Positions 17,766 to 25,888 of a stretch of 64,000 nucleotides of DNA are shown here, in pieces. The notes under the pieces are model-generated. The model had not been told where the DNA came from. It worked only from the letters and a program-made list of their open reading frames with translations, and searched no databases. How positions within the stretch are numbered: position 1 is the first letter of the stretch; every line of letters begins with the position of its first letter. Source of the DNA: Candidatus Thiodiazotropha sp. (ex Monitilora ramsayi) (GTDB lineage Bacteria > Pseudomonadota > Gammaproteobacteria > Chromatiales > Chromatiaceae); NCBI GenBank assembly GCA_025655595.1, contig JAHXIO010000012.1, positions 1 through 64,000 on the forward strand, read 5' to 3'. Position numbers and translations under genes: made by a program.

Positions 17766-18761
17766 TTATTCGGCAAAAGGGTAGGGGAGTTGTTTCAGCG
17801 TCAACCGGGGGCCATTTTCGCCCAGGGATACCTTTGCGGCTTCAGCGCTGTCGATTTCGATGACGGCAAGCAGGTCATAGCCTCCATTACCGACGGGTTG
17901 GGCATCGACCAATTTTCCCGCACCCTGGGCGGATGAGCTGTCGCTGGCGAACAGTTCATCACCGGGTTGAGGTGGTGTGTCCGTTTCTACATGGGCCAGA
18001 TACATGCGTCGCTTGAGCTTGCCCAGATACTGCATTCTGGCAACCACTTCCTGTCCGGTATAACAACCTTTGGTAAAGCTGACACCGTCGATCAACTGCA
18101 TGTTGGTCATTTGCGGAACAAAGGCCTCGCTTGTCCGTTGGTAGATGGTAGGAATGCCCGCGCGGATATCCTGCAGCGCCCAGTAATCGCCGTTCATTCT
18201 CACTGCGCTGATTTCCGCCTTTTGCCACAATTTCTGCAGGGCTTCTTCCGGACCGATCACCTCGAAACGGGGGGTGTCTCCCGGCAATCTGATCACCGTC
18301 AGTTCGCCCTTTTGTGCCACCTCATTGGATGAAGTGGGAAGATTGTCTACAAAATCTTTGAGGATCTGCTCTGCACAGGTGCCGGTGATGCCGACTCTTA
18401 TCAATTCGTCGGAGACGTCGGTAAGGCTGACCTTTGACATCAGGATATACATGCCGAGACGTTTGAGCACACTCTCCATGTTCTCCCTGAGAGTCTGGAG
18501 GTAGTAGGCATCGTTACGTCGGAAACAGCGGAAATTGGCCAACATCCGGCCCTTGGCGCTACACCAGCCAGCCAGGTTGCTGTGGGTTTCTGTCACCTCG
18601 CGCATATCATTGGTGAGCTGACCTTGAAGAAACTTCTCCACATCCTCATCTTCTGCCTTGATCAGTCCAAAATGGCTGAGATCGTTCAAGACACAATCCG
18701 GCTGAGCCTCGTCCCCTGCAATAGGACGGGTTTGCAGAAAATCTGACCACGGTTTATTCAT
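17766..18761 (-). CDS. ygfZ: tRNA-modifying/Fe-S assembly folate-binding protein YgfZ
   Basis: A 331-aa GcvT-like protein whose diagnostic YgfZ motif KGCYTGQEVVARM appears near residue 220 (with the conserved Cys). YgfZ binds tetrahydrofolate and assists assembly or repair of certain iron-sulfur clusters, for example in MiaB. I placed the start at the ATG giving MNKPWSDFLQ; the frame stays open 26 codons further upstream but that part is not family-like. It is divergent from the ribonuclease gene starting at 18874, and the 112 bases between them should hold both promoters. Confidence 0.9.
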   Translation of the reverse strand: MNKPWSDFLQTRPIAGDEAQPDCVLNDLSHFGLIKAEDEDVEKFLQGQLTNDMREVTETHSNLAGWCSAKGRMLANFRCFRRNDAYYLQTLRENMESVLKRLGMYILMSKVSLTDVSDELIRVGITGTCAEQILKDFVDNLPTSSNEVAQKGELTVIRLPGDTPRFEVIGPEEALQKLWQKAEISAVRMNGDYWALQDIRAGIPTIYQRTSEAFVPQMTNMQLIDGVSFTKGCYTGQEVVARMQYLGKLKRRMYLAHVETDTPPQPGDELFASDSSSAQGAGKLVDAQPVGNGGYDLLAVIEIDSAEAAKVSLGENGPRLTLKQLPYPFAE

Positions 18762-18873
18762 GACAGGAAATGGCTCCTGGGTTTGACGGGTGACAGTGCG
18801 TATCATACCCGATCCCACAGGGGGCGAAACTCCCCTCAATCATCTGGAAATAGCGAGTTGACGGAAGAGGCCG

Positions 18874-20685
18874 ATGAGTAAACTGACCACGGGCGCACTG
18901 GTGCTGTACAAGATCCGCCCTGCACGCATCACCGAGGTGTCCGATAAGATCTCCCTTGAGCTGGAGGGGGGGAAGGCAAAACGGGTGAGAGACAAGGATG
19001 TGGTGCTGTTGCACCCGGGGCCGATCAGTAGTCTCAATCAGCTCACAGCCCTGGAAGGGGATGTGAGGGAAACTTGGGAGTTGCTGGAAGAGGGAAGCAC
19101 GGAGATTGGCGAATTCAGTGAACTGATCTATGGAGAGTACACACCTGCCACGGCATGGGCCGCCTGGCAGCTTATAGCCGAAGGTATCTATTTCGAAGGT
19201 CAACCCCATGCCATCACTGCGCGCCCGGCAGATCTGGTGGAGGCGGAGATCGCCTCACGTGAAAAAAAGGCCGCTGAAGCCCAGGCATGGAGTGAGTTTC
19301 TCAAACGCCTGGAGCAGGGCAGCATTATCGACGAGGATCGTAAAGCGCTGGGTGAGGTTGAACAGTTGGCCCTGAACGGGCGGACCCAAAGCCGGATTCT
19401 GCAGGCGTTGGGGATACAGGAGACCCCCGTGAACGCGCACCGGTTATTGGTTAGAACCGGTTACTGGAAACCCAATGAGAATCCCTATCCCCGCCGGGCG
19501 GGAATTGATATGAGTCAACCGGCGCATGCTGTAGCGCCACTGCCGGAGGAGTCACGTAGGGATCTCACCGGATTGACCGCCTATGCCATTGACGACGAAG
19601 ACAATCAGGATCCAGATGACGCCATCAGCCTTGACGGCGAGCGTATCTGGGTCCATGTGGCCGATGTGGCAAGCGTGGTTACGCCGGATTCGTCTATAGA
19701 CAGAGAGGCGCGTGCCCGCGGTGCCAATCTCTACCTGCCTGACCGGGTGGTGACTATGTTGCCCCAGGTAGTGACCGATCAGTTCGGTCTGGGCCTGCAG
19801 TCACGCTCACCGGCGCTCTCAATCGGATTCATTCTTTCTGAGGATGGAGAGCCACAGGATGTTGAAATCGCTCTCACTTGGCTAAAAGTCCAGCGAATCA
19901 GCTATGCCGCAGCCGATCAGCGCCTGCACGAGAAACCCTTTGACGAGCTGTTCGCCAAGAGCAGGATCTACCGTGAGCGTCGTCTGGCTGCAGGCGCGGC
20001 CTCGATACAACTGCCCGAGGTCAAGTTGAAGGTGAGGGATGATGTGGTTGAAATCCTTCCCTTGCCCAGGCTTGAAAGCCGCGAGATGGTGACTGACCTG
20101 ATGCTGATGGCGGGTGAGGCAATTGCACGTTACTGTCAGGAACGTGATATCCCGATTCCCTACGCCACTCAGGCACCGCCGGATGAGCCGACCATACCCG
20201 AGGATCTGGCCGGTATGTATGCCTATCGGCGCTATTTCAAACCCACACAGATCAAAACCCAGTCGGAACCCCACGCAGGCCTGGGGCTCTCTGTCTACTC
20301 ACGAACCACCAGCCCCTTGCGGCGCTACTCCGATCTGCTGACACACCAGCAGGTACGCGCCCACCTGAGCGATCAAGCACCTCTCGATATCCATGCTGTT
20401 TCAGAGAGAATCGCTGAGTCGGAAATCGGGAGTATGGCGAACCGCAAAACCGAAAGGTTGTCGAACAACCATTGGCGGCTAATCTATCTTAGAGATCATC
20501 CCGATTGGCAGGGCGAAGCGGTGGTCGTGGCCAGAGATGGCGAAAGGGCAACCATCCTGATACCCGAACTCGGCATGGAGGCAAAGCTCCGCATCAGAGG
20601 TCAGGTGGCGCTTAACGATACCATCAGGGTGAAGCCGAGAGAGATTGATCCACCGGATCTTGCCTGCTACTTCAGGGTACTTTGA
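18874..20685 (+). CDS. RNase II/R-family exoribonuclease (RNB domain)
   Basis: The 603-aa protein has an RNB catalytic domain whose metal site is the acidic run DDEDNQDPDDAIS near residue 245. Further RNB signatures are YLPDRVVTMLPQ near 290, ATQAPPDEP near 430, and SRTTSPLRRYSDLLTHQQV near 475 with the catalytic Arg cluster. It degrades RNA 3' to 5'. The N-terminal cold-shock pair is replaced by a shorter divergent segment and the C-terminal S1 domain is reduced, so it is closer to the short RNB proteins than to full RNase R (about 800 aa). The ATG at 18874 follows AAGAGG. A lipoprotein gene follows after 14 bases. Confidence 0.88.
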   Translation: MSKLTTGALVLYKIRPARITEVSDKISLELEGGKAKRVRDKDVVLLHPGPISSLNQLTALEGDVRETWELLEEGSTEIGEFSELIYGEYTPATAWAAWQLIAEGIYFEGQPHAITARPADLVEAEIASREKKAAEAQAWSEFLKRLEQGSIIDEDRKALGEVEQLALNGRTQSRILQALGIQETPVNAHRLLVRTGYWKPNENPYPRRAGIDMSQPAHAVAPLPEESRRDLTGLTAYAIDDEDNQDPDDAISLDGERIWVHVADVASVVTPDSSIDREARARGANLYLPDRVVTMLPQVVTDQFGLGLQSRSPALSIGFILSEDGEPQDVEIALTWLKVQRISYAAADQRLHEKPFDELFAKSRIYRERRLAAGAASIQLPEVKLKVRDDVVEILPLPRLESREMVTDLMLMAGEAIARYCQERDIPIPYATQAPPDEPTIPEDLAGMYAYRRYFKPTQIKTQSEPHAGLGLSVYSRTTSPLRRYSDLLTHQQVRAHLSDQAPLDIHAVSERIAESEIGSMANRKTERLSNNHWRLIYLRDHPDWQGEAVVVARDGERATILIPELGMEAKLRIRGQVALNDTIRVKPREIDPPDLACYFRVL

Positions 20686-20699
20686 AGAGGTGAAACGGT

Positions 20700-21245
20700 A
20701 TGAAACGATTATCTATGGTCATTCTTATCCTGGTGCTGACAGCATGCAGCCAGCAATACCTGGCCAGAGATGACCCCGCTTACCCCTACAACCTGCCACC
20801 GGTTGGGAGCACGATTGTTCTGAAGCAGACCGTCACGGTTCCTGCGGGAGAGACGCGTATCTTCCTCCAGGACGGTGTGTTGAAGAGAAAATCGGATTTC
20901 GATCGCTATAAGGCGAACTGCAGTCTGGAACTCAGAAAGCTGGAGGAGCGGGCCAGAGAGATCGAACCTGACAGTTTCATGATCACTGAGGTGCAACGGG
21001 TCATGGAGCAAGTGGTCCAGAAGGAGGTGCCCGATACAGGCTTTATGAGAGTCGGGTTTGATAATAGCGGCAAACCCATGGTGGTGCGAGGCTACCATCT
21101 CTGGCTTGGCTCGGAGAAGCAGCCGGGTGTAATGCGTATGACCTGCCGTGGTGCCTTCGACGACATCAATCGTGCCGATCCGCCTTCGCTGGAGGAGGTC
21201 AGGCAAGCGCTGGGTGAGTTAGCAGAATTATCCTTATCGATATAA
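20700..21245 (+). CDS. predicted lipoprotein, unknown function
   Basis: A 181-aa protein with a short lipoprotein signal peptide (MKRLSMVILILVLTAC); the lipobox LTAC places the lipidated Cys at residue 16. Residue +2 is Ser, which favours outer-membrane sorting by the usual Lol rule. The mature part has a strand-rich region (STIVLKQTVTVPAGETRIFLQDG) followed by a charged helix and a second strand region. I do not recognise the family. It is the second gene of the RNB operon, with GAAGAGG upstream of the ATG, and is followed by a clear terminator. Confidence 0.78.
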   Translation: MKRLSMVILILVLTACSQQYLARDDPAYPYNLPPVGSTIVLKQTVTVPAGETRIFLQDGVLKRKSDFDRYKANCSLELRKLEERAREIEPDSFMITEVQRVMEQVVQKEVPDTGFMRVGFDNSGKPMVVRGYHLWLGSEKQPGVMRMTCRGAFDDINRADPPSLEEVRQALGELAELSLSI

Positions 21246-21258
21246 GCTAAACGTGTGC

Positions 21259-21283
21259 GACAAAGCGTGACGCTTTGTTTTTC
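21259..21283 (+). terminator. rho-independent terminator after lipoprotein gene
   Basis: An 8-bp perfect stem ACAAAGCG/CGCTTTGT with a TGA loop (21260-21278) runs into a T tract (TTTTTC). It lies 14 bases after the lipoprotein stop and insulates that operon from the dehydrogenase gene. Confidence 0.8.
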
Positions 21284-21349
21284 GATTTTCTTGAAATCGA
21301 ATGTCAGTGACAGGGAGAGAAACGAGAGATATAAAAGGGAGGTCTCTCG

Positions 21350-23803
21350 ATGAGGGCTCGATTCCGTTTTTTTACGGTTGCTGCAGCAATTACCGTCAGT
21401 GCTCACATCGCTGGTTGCGGCGGTGGTAGTGGAGGGGGTGAAGCAGGCAGTGATCCACAGCTTCAGGTCGATGCGGGCGCGGCGAGACTCATTGCGCTGC
21501 CGGAAACGTTGATACCTCAACCCGTAGTGACTCTCGATGGACAGACAGCAGGCAATCAGGCTGTCTATCGGTGGCGTCAGATCGCCGGTCCAGGCACAGT
21601 GCTTTTTTCGGACCCGGCTATCCTGTCACCCACGATCACATTTCCGCTCAACGGAAGTTATCAACTGGCGCTGGATGTGAGTTATGAGACACTGGCCATG
21701 ACGGACACGCTGTCTGTCACTGTCAATACCCTGGCTACCGGTGCCTCGGGACTCAGTGCACCTCCTGCCAACAACATTCAATGCGTTGCACCCGCTGATG
21801 CGGCCACTGCCTCTGCGATCAGGCTTATTACACCATTTCCAAGCCTCCCTTCTTTGAATCCATTAATCGGTCTCTATCAGGCGCCAGCAGACAATTCCAC
21901 CTGGTACGCCGTGATGCAGACCGGTGTTGTCGTCAGTTTTTCCAATGATCCCGCCGCCAGTAATCTGAGCCCTTTTATCGATATTCAGGACCGTGTGGAT
22001 TACGGCGGGGAGAAGGGACTTCTGGGCATGGCCTTTCATCCCGATTACGCGACAAACGGTTATGTCTATCTCTCCTATACGGCTTCACCCATCACGGGGC
22101 TGGAGTCCCGCATCTCCCGATTTACGCTGAACACCACAACACAGACGCTGGACCCCACATCGGAGCAGGTTATCCTCAGCGTCAGTCAGCCTTACAGTAA
22201 CCACAATGGTGGGCAGATCAGTTTCGGTCCTGATAATTATCTCTACATTGGCCTGGGTGACGGTGGGTCTGGTGGAGATCCCCTCGGTCATGGGCAGAAT
22301 ACCGCCACATTGCTCGGTTCGATGCTGCGAATCGATGTGGGTGATGGTAGTGGCACCTATACCATTCCACCGGATAATCCTTTTACCACTGGTGGAGGTG
22401 CGCCTGAAATATACGCCTATGGCATACGGAATCCCTGGCGATGGAGTTTCGACCGTTTGACTGGTGACCTTTGGTTGGGCGACGTCGGTCAAAATGCCTA
22501 TGAGGAGGTGGATATCATTACCGCGGGCGGTAATTTCGGCTGGAATGTGATGGAAGGGAATCACTGCTTTTCGCCCTCCACCGGTTGTGATCAGACTGGC
22601 CTGATTCTCCCTGTGGTCGAGTATTCCCATACGGAAGGGATTGCGGTCACAGGTGGATACGTTTATCGGGGTAGTGACCTGCCATTTATGGTTGGCCGTT
22701 ATCTCTATGCAGATTATGGTTCCGGCAAGATCTGGTCGCTGGAGAGTAGTGGTTCGGGTGGGTATATTTCAAACGAGCTGCTCGATACCACATTAAGTAT
22801 CTCGGCCTTCGCTGAGGATCACGCCGGTGAACTCTATGTGCTTCACCTCGGCGGAACGATTCATAAGATAGCTGAAGACACTTCAACGGCTACCGGTTCT
22901 GTGCCGGCTATGCTATCTGCTTGGGGCTGTTTTCTGAGTGCCGATGTGGAAAGCTTTTCCGATAGCGTCATTCCTTACAATATCAATGCTCTGCTCTGGT
23001 CCGACTTCGCCGGCAAGGAACGCTTTATGGCCATTCCCTCCGGCACCACAATCTCCATCGATGGTGAAGGCCGCCTGGTTTATCCGCCGGGGAGTGTGCT
23101 CGGCAAGCATTTCAGGTTAAACGGGGAGCTGATTGAAACCCGCTTGTTACTACATCACGTCAACAGCGGCTGGCGAGGCTATAGTTACGAATGGAATGCC
23201 ACACTGACAGATGCAGATCTTCTCACAGGGGCCAAAGACAAGGTAATCGGGAGCCAGACATGGCACTACCCCAGCCCCACCGAGTGCCTGTTGTGCCACA
23301 CGGATGTCACAGGCATCACACTGGGACCCGAGGTGGGACAGCTCAATCGCGATTTTGCCTATGCAGCGATTACGGCCAATCAATTGATAACGCTGGAGTC
23401 TATCGGTGTGCTGGCCGATCCTCTGACTGATACACAGAAGTCAACTGCATTTTATGCGATTGATGACACAGCCTACTCGCCGGAACGCCGCGCGAGAAGC
23501 TATCTTCACTCCAACTGTGCCAACTGTCATCAGCCGGGTGGCCCCGGAGGCGGCAGTCTCGATCTGAGAATGAGTGCCAGTTTCACCGCGACAGGCCTAT
23601 GCAACCAGGCACCCCTGAGCGGGAATCTCGGCATGATCAATCCGGTTCTGCTGAAGCCGGGCGACCCGGATAATTCAATCCTCGTCTTGCGTATGGAAAG
23701 TCTGGGCAACGTGAGGATGCCGCCATTGGGAACTGAAGAGATCGATACCGATGCGATGAATGTTATTCGGTCATGGATTTCTGATCTGGCAGGGTGCGAT
23801 TGA
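21350..23803 (+). CDS. PQQ-type sugar (glucose/sorbosone) dehydrogenase fused to a c-type heme domain, lipoprotein
   Basis: The 817-aa product begins with a lipoprotein leader (lipobox IAGC then a Gly/Ser linker). A PKD-like beta domain follows (AVYRWRQIAGPGTVLF near 65-125). A GSDH/sorbosone dehydrogenase six-bladed propeller spans about 160-510, recognisable from EKGLLGMAFHPDY, NHNGGQISFGPDNYLYIGLGDGG and AYGIRNPWRWSFD. The C-terminus has two CxxCH sites, CLLCHTD near 646 and CANCHQ near 722, and late Met residues (RMPPLG) suggesting a cytochrome c-like domain. Such proteins oxidise sugars with PQQ and hand electrons to a heme. The start has GGGAGG 8 nt upstream. Substrate and cofactor use are inferred from family. 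Confidence 0.85.
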   Translation: MRARFRFFTVAAAITVSAHIAGCGGGSGGGEAGSDPQLQVDAGAARLIALPETLIPQPVVTLDGQTAGNQAVYRWRQIAGPGTVLFSDPAILSPTITFPLNGSYQLALDVSYETLAMTDTLSVTVNTLATGASGLSAPPANNIQCVAPADAATASAIRLITPFPSLPSLNPLIGLYQAPADNSTWYAVMQTGVVVSFSNDPAASNLSPFIDIQDRVDYGGEKGLLGMAFHPDYATNGYVYLSYTASPITGLESRISRFTLNTTTQTLDPTSEQVILSVSQPYSNHNGGQISFGPDNYLYIGLGDGGSGGDPLGHGQNTATLLGSMLRIDVGDGSGTYTIPPDNPFTTGGGAPEIYAYGIRNPWRWSFDRLTGDLWLGDVGQNAYEEVDIITAGGNFGWNVMEGNHCFSPSTGCDQTGLILPVVEYSHTEGIAVTGGYVYRGSDLPFMVGRYLYADYGSGKIWSLESSGSGGYISNELLDTTLSISAFAEDHAGELYVLHLGGTIHKIAEDTSTATGSVPAMLSAWGCFLSADVESFSDSVIPYNINALLWSDFAGKERFMAIPSGTTISIDGEGRLVYPPGSVLGKHFRLNGELIETRLLLHHVNSGWRGYSYEWNATLTDADLLTGAKDKVIGSQTWHYPSPTECLLCHTDVTGITLGPEVGQLNRDFAYAAITANQLITLESIGVLADPLTDTQKSTAFYAIDDTAYSPERRARSYLHSNCANCHQPGGPGGGSLDLRMSASFTATGLCNQAPLSGNLGMINPVLLKPGDPDNSILVLRMESLGNVRMPPLGTEEIDTDAMNVIRSWISDLAGCD

Positions 23804-23816
23804 TGGCGTTTGGCGG

Positions 23817-24995
23817 TTAAAAAAACCGCTGCAGGCTGATTTCGAAATAGTCATCCCGGTGAAAGGGGTAGAGCGGATCGTCTTGAGGGATACTGAACCA
23901 TAGACGGGCCTGAGCGCTGACCTTCCAGTGATTGCCGATGCGACGGCTCGCCTCCAGGTTGAAGAGTGCGGCACTGCTGTCGAGGTCTTTGATCACACCG
24001 GCAAGCAGTTCACTGCCGTCCACGTCGTTGGCCGTAAGCCTGAATGCGAGAAACAAATCGTTTTCGAAGGGAGGCGCGGTTTCCTCTTCACGGTCGTCAT
24101 AGAGATATTCGGTCAGCAGTCCCAGGTCCATGGCGCTCTCGCTGATGCCGACAATGGTATATTCGAACCCTCCAGTGGCGGCATTATGACTTCCGCTATC
24201 GGCATTCCGGTGAATGGCTTCCAGCTTCCAGAGCCAGTCGCCTTTGGTGGCCTGGAGATCGAGTCCGGTCTGTTGGATGAGTTCGTAGTGGGGTGCCAGC
24301 ACGGTTTCTCCCGAACTGTTCAGCGCAGGCATGAATAGCGGATCGCGGCTGGTGCCCACGAAGTGCGAGAGACCGAAATCCCAGTCGCCGATGTAGTGCG
24401 ACCAGCGTACGGCCAGATCGATATGGCGCTCTTCACGGTCGGACTGGTAGGTGGCGAGATCGACATCAACCCTTGGGTGGGTGCGCAGCCGGCCATTCTC
24501 ACCCGGGAAGGTGCGTTCGCGAAACCCGGGTAGCAGATAGAAATCCAGGAAACCCCAGTCGCGTTCCAGGGAGAGCTTGATCATAGGCTGACCCAGTTTC
24601 TGTTCACCGTCGGGATTCTCCACCAGATCGGTCTGGTTGATGATATCCACCAGGTGCAGTGCTTCGGTGACGCCCCAGAAGACCTTGCCGATACCAATCC
24701 GGCTCTCCCAGCCTTTACCGGCATAGGTCCAGATCAATTCACGGATGTCGGCGTGACTGCGTTCATCGTCCTGGCTGTCCCAGCGGGCAAACGGGATGAA
24801 CAGCAGGCTCTGCTTGTCGTTGCCCCATCGATGGAAAAATTCGGGTTGCGCGGCAATAGATAATGTACTGTCAGATTGACTATTATCGAGTGCGTCCTGG
24901 ATGAAATAACGTCCCTGACCTTCCACATATCCGCTCCACTCCCCGGCAAGAACGATGCTGGGAACAAATAGGAAGATCCAATAGATAAACTTCAC
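23817..24995 (-). CDS. outer-membrane beta-barrel protein, unknown function
   Basis: The 392-aa protein has a signal peptide (MKFIYWIFLFVPSIVLAG) and then alternating amphipathic strands with many aromatic residues. It ends in ISLQRFF, a C-terminal Phe typical of barrels assembled by BAM. It fits the group of about 400-aa barrels that accompany MMPL/LolA-like operons; I cannot name a finer family. It is the last gene of the TetR-MMPL-LolA-like set, 113 bases after the LolA-like gene, and its stop faces the dehydrogenase gene across 13 bases. It may be the outer-membrane element of a lipid-handling envelope system. Confidence 0.75.
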   Translation of the reverse strand: MKFIYWIFLFVPSIVLAGEWSGYVEGQGRYFIQDALDNSQSDSTLSIAAQPEFFHRWGNDKQSLLFIPFARWDSQDDERSHADIRELIWTYAGKGWESRIGIGKVFWGVTEALHLVDIINQTDLVENPDGEQKLGQPMIKLSLERDWGFLDFYLLPGFRERTFPGENGRLRTHPRVDVDLATYQSDREERHIDLAVRWSHYIGDWDFGLSHFVGTSRDPLFMPALNSSGETVLAPHYELIQQTGLDLQATKGDWLWKLEAIHRNADSGSHNAATGGFEYTIVGISESAMDLGLLTEYLYDDREEETAPPFENDLFLAFRLTANDVDGSELLAGVIKDLDSSAALFNLEASRRIGNHWKVSAQARLWFSIPQDDPLYPFHRDDYFEISLQRFF

Positions 24996-25030
24996 TGAGT
25001 GGCTCCAGAATTCACTGTTGGGAGATCATT

Positions 25031-25095
25031 GGTGCGGCCGTGCCGCACCACTAGAGAGACATTAATCTACATACAAGCTTCTGCTCTGAAGCTTG
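25031..25095. repeat. two short perfect inverted repeats in intergenic gap
   Basis: GGTGCGGC-CGT-GCCGCACC (25031-25049) and CAAGCTTC-TGCTCT-GAAGCTTG (25074-25095) are two 8-bp perfect inverted repeats 24 bases apart. They lie between the LolA-like gene and the barrel gene. Neither is followed by a T tract on the coding strand, so they are not ordinary terminators. They could trim or stabilise the polycistronic mRNA. Confidence 0.6.
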
Positions 25096-25108
25096 CAGGG
25101 TTTCCAGG

Positions 25109-25888
25109 TTATCTCGCACGCTTAAGACTGTTTTTATTGAAATCTCCATCGGTCAGTCCCGCTTGAAAAACATACTTTTTCCAGCTCAGAAGGGTGCTCT
25201 TTCCCGTCTGGTGATTTTCCATGAACATCTGGTCGGCACGCCAGTACTGATCGAGGTATTGTTGATAACCCCGAAAGACCAATGTCTTTAGCAGCGCATT
25301 CTTGCGATCGTAGTAGTCGATTTTGAGAGGGATATATTGTTCCTTGTCGACCCAGACCTGCTGACGGGTGTATCCGGAGTTCGAGTCCACAGGATAGCGC
25401 TCCAGGAGGTAAGTGGGTATGCCCTCGAAGTCATTCTCTTCGATGAATTTATAGGTATATTTCTCCACCTCCTGGGAAGAGATGTCTTCGTAGGCGAATT
25501 CACTGCCCATGAAGGGACCGGATTTATTACGCGAGGCGATACGTTTGACCCGCTTCAGGGCCGGCAGGTAGAGCCATTGGTCGTCATCCCCGGTTTTGTG
25601 TGAGAAGCTGAGCAGGGCCGTCCCTTTGACATCTCGGGGCTGGTCAAAGACGACCAGTGTCTTGTCACCGTCATTCTCGACCTCAAGGGTCTGATTGCGC
25701 ATATCCCGCAGGCTCTCCTCACCGTGCTTGTTTTTCAGCAGCATGGTCATGGTCGCTTTGAAATCGTGAAACCCGGTATCTCTACGCTCGATCTCCTGTG
25801 CGATTACCAGGCCTCGCTCCTCAGGGGTTAAAGCGTGGGCCGCTAACGGGATGGTGACCAATAACAGTGTGGTCAGAAATAGCTTCAT
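25109..25888 (-). CDS. LolA-like outer-membrane lipoprotein-sorting family protein
   Basis: The 259-aa periplasmic protein has a signal peptide (MKLFLTTLLLVTIPLAAHA) and the LolA/LolB-fold pattern of the family that pairs with MMPL transporters: FKATMTMLLKNKHGEES, LVVFDQPRDVKGTALLSFSH, QWLYLPALKRVKRI and DYYDRKNALLKTLVFRGYQQY. Such proteins are presumed periplasmic lipid or lipoprotein carriers working with the RND-like transporter. The start at 25888 has GGAGG 9 nt upstream and overlaps the MMPL stop as ATGA, showing tight coupling. The frame is open much further upstream, but only as antisense-like reading through the transporter gene. Confidence 0.88.
   Translation of the reverse strand: MKLFLTTLLLVTIPLAAHALTPEERGLVIAQEIERRDTGFHDFKATMTMLLKNKHGEESLRDMRNQTLEVENDGDKTLVVFDQPRDVKGTALLSFSHKTGDDDQWLYLPALKRVKRIASRNKSGPFMGSEFAYEDISSQEVEKYTYKFIEENDFEGIPTYLLERYPVDSNSGYTRQQVWVDKEQYIPLKIDYYDRKNALLKTLVFRGYQQYLDQYWRADQMFMENHQTGKSTLLSWKKYVFQAGLTDGDFNKNSLKRAR

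Noticed and set aside
23813..23829. GCGGTT-AAAAA-AACCGC hairpin between convergent genes
   Set aside because: It overlaps the 3' end of the barrel gene and lacks a T tract after the stem, so I did not call it a terminator.
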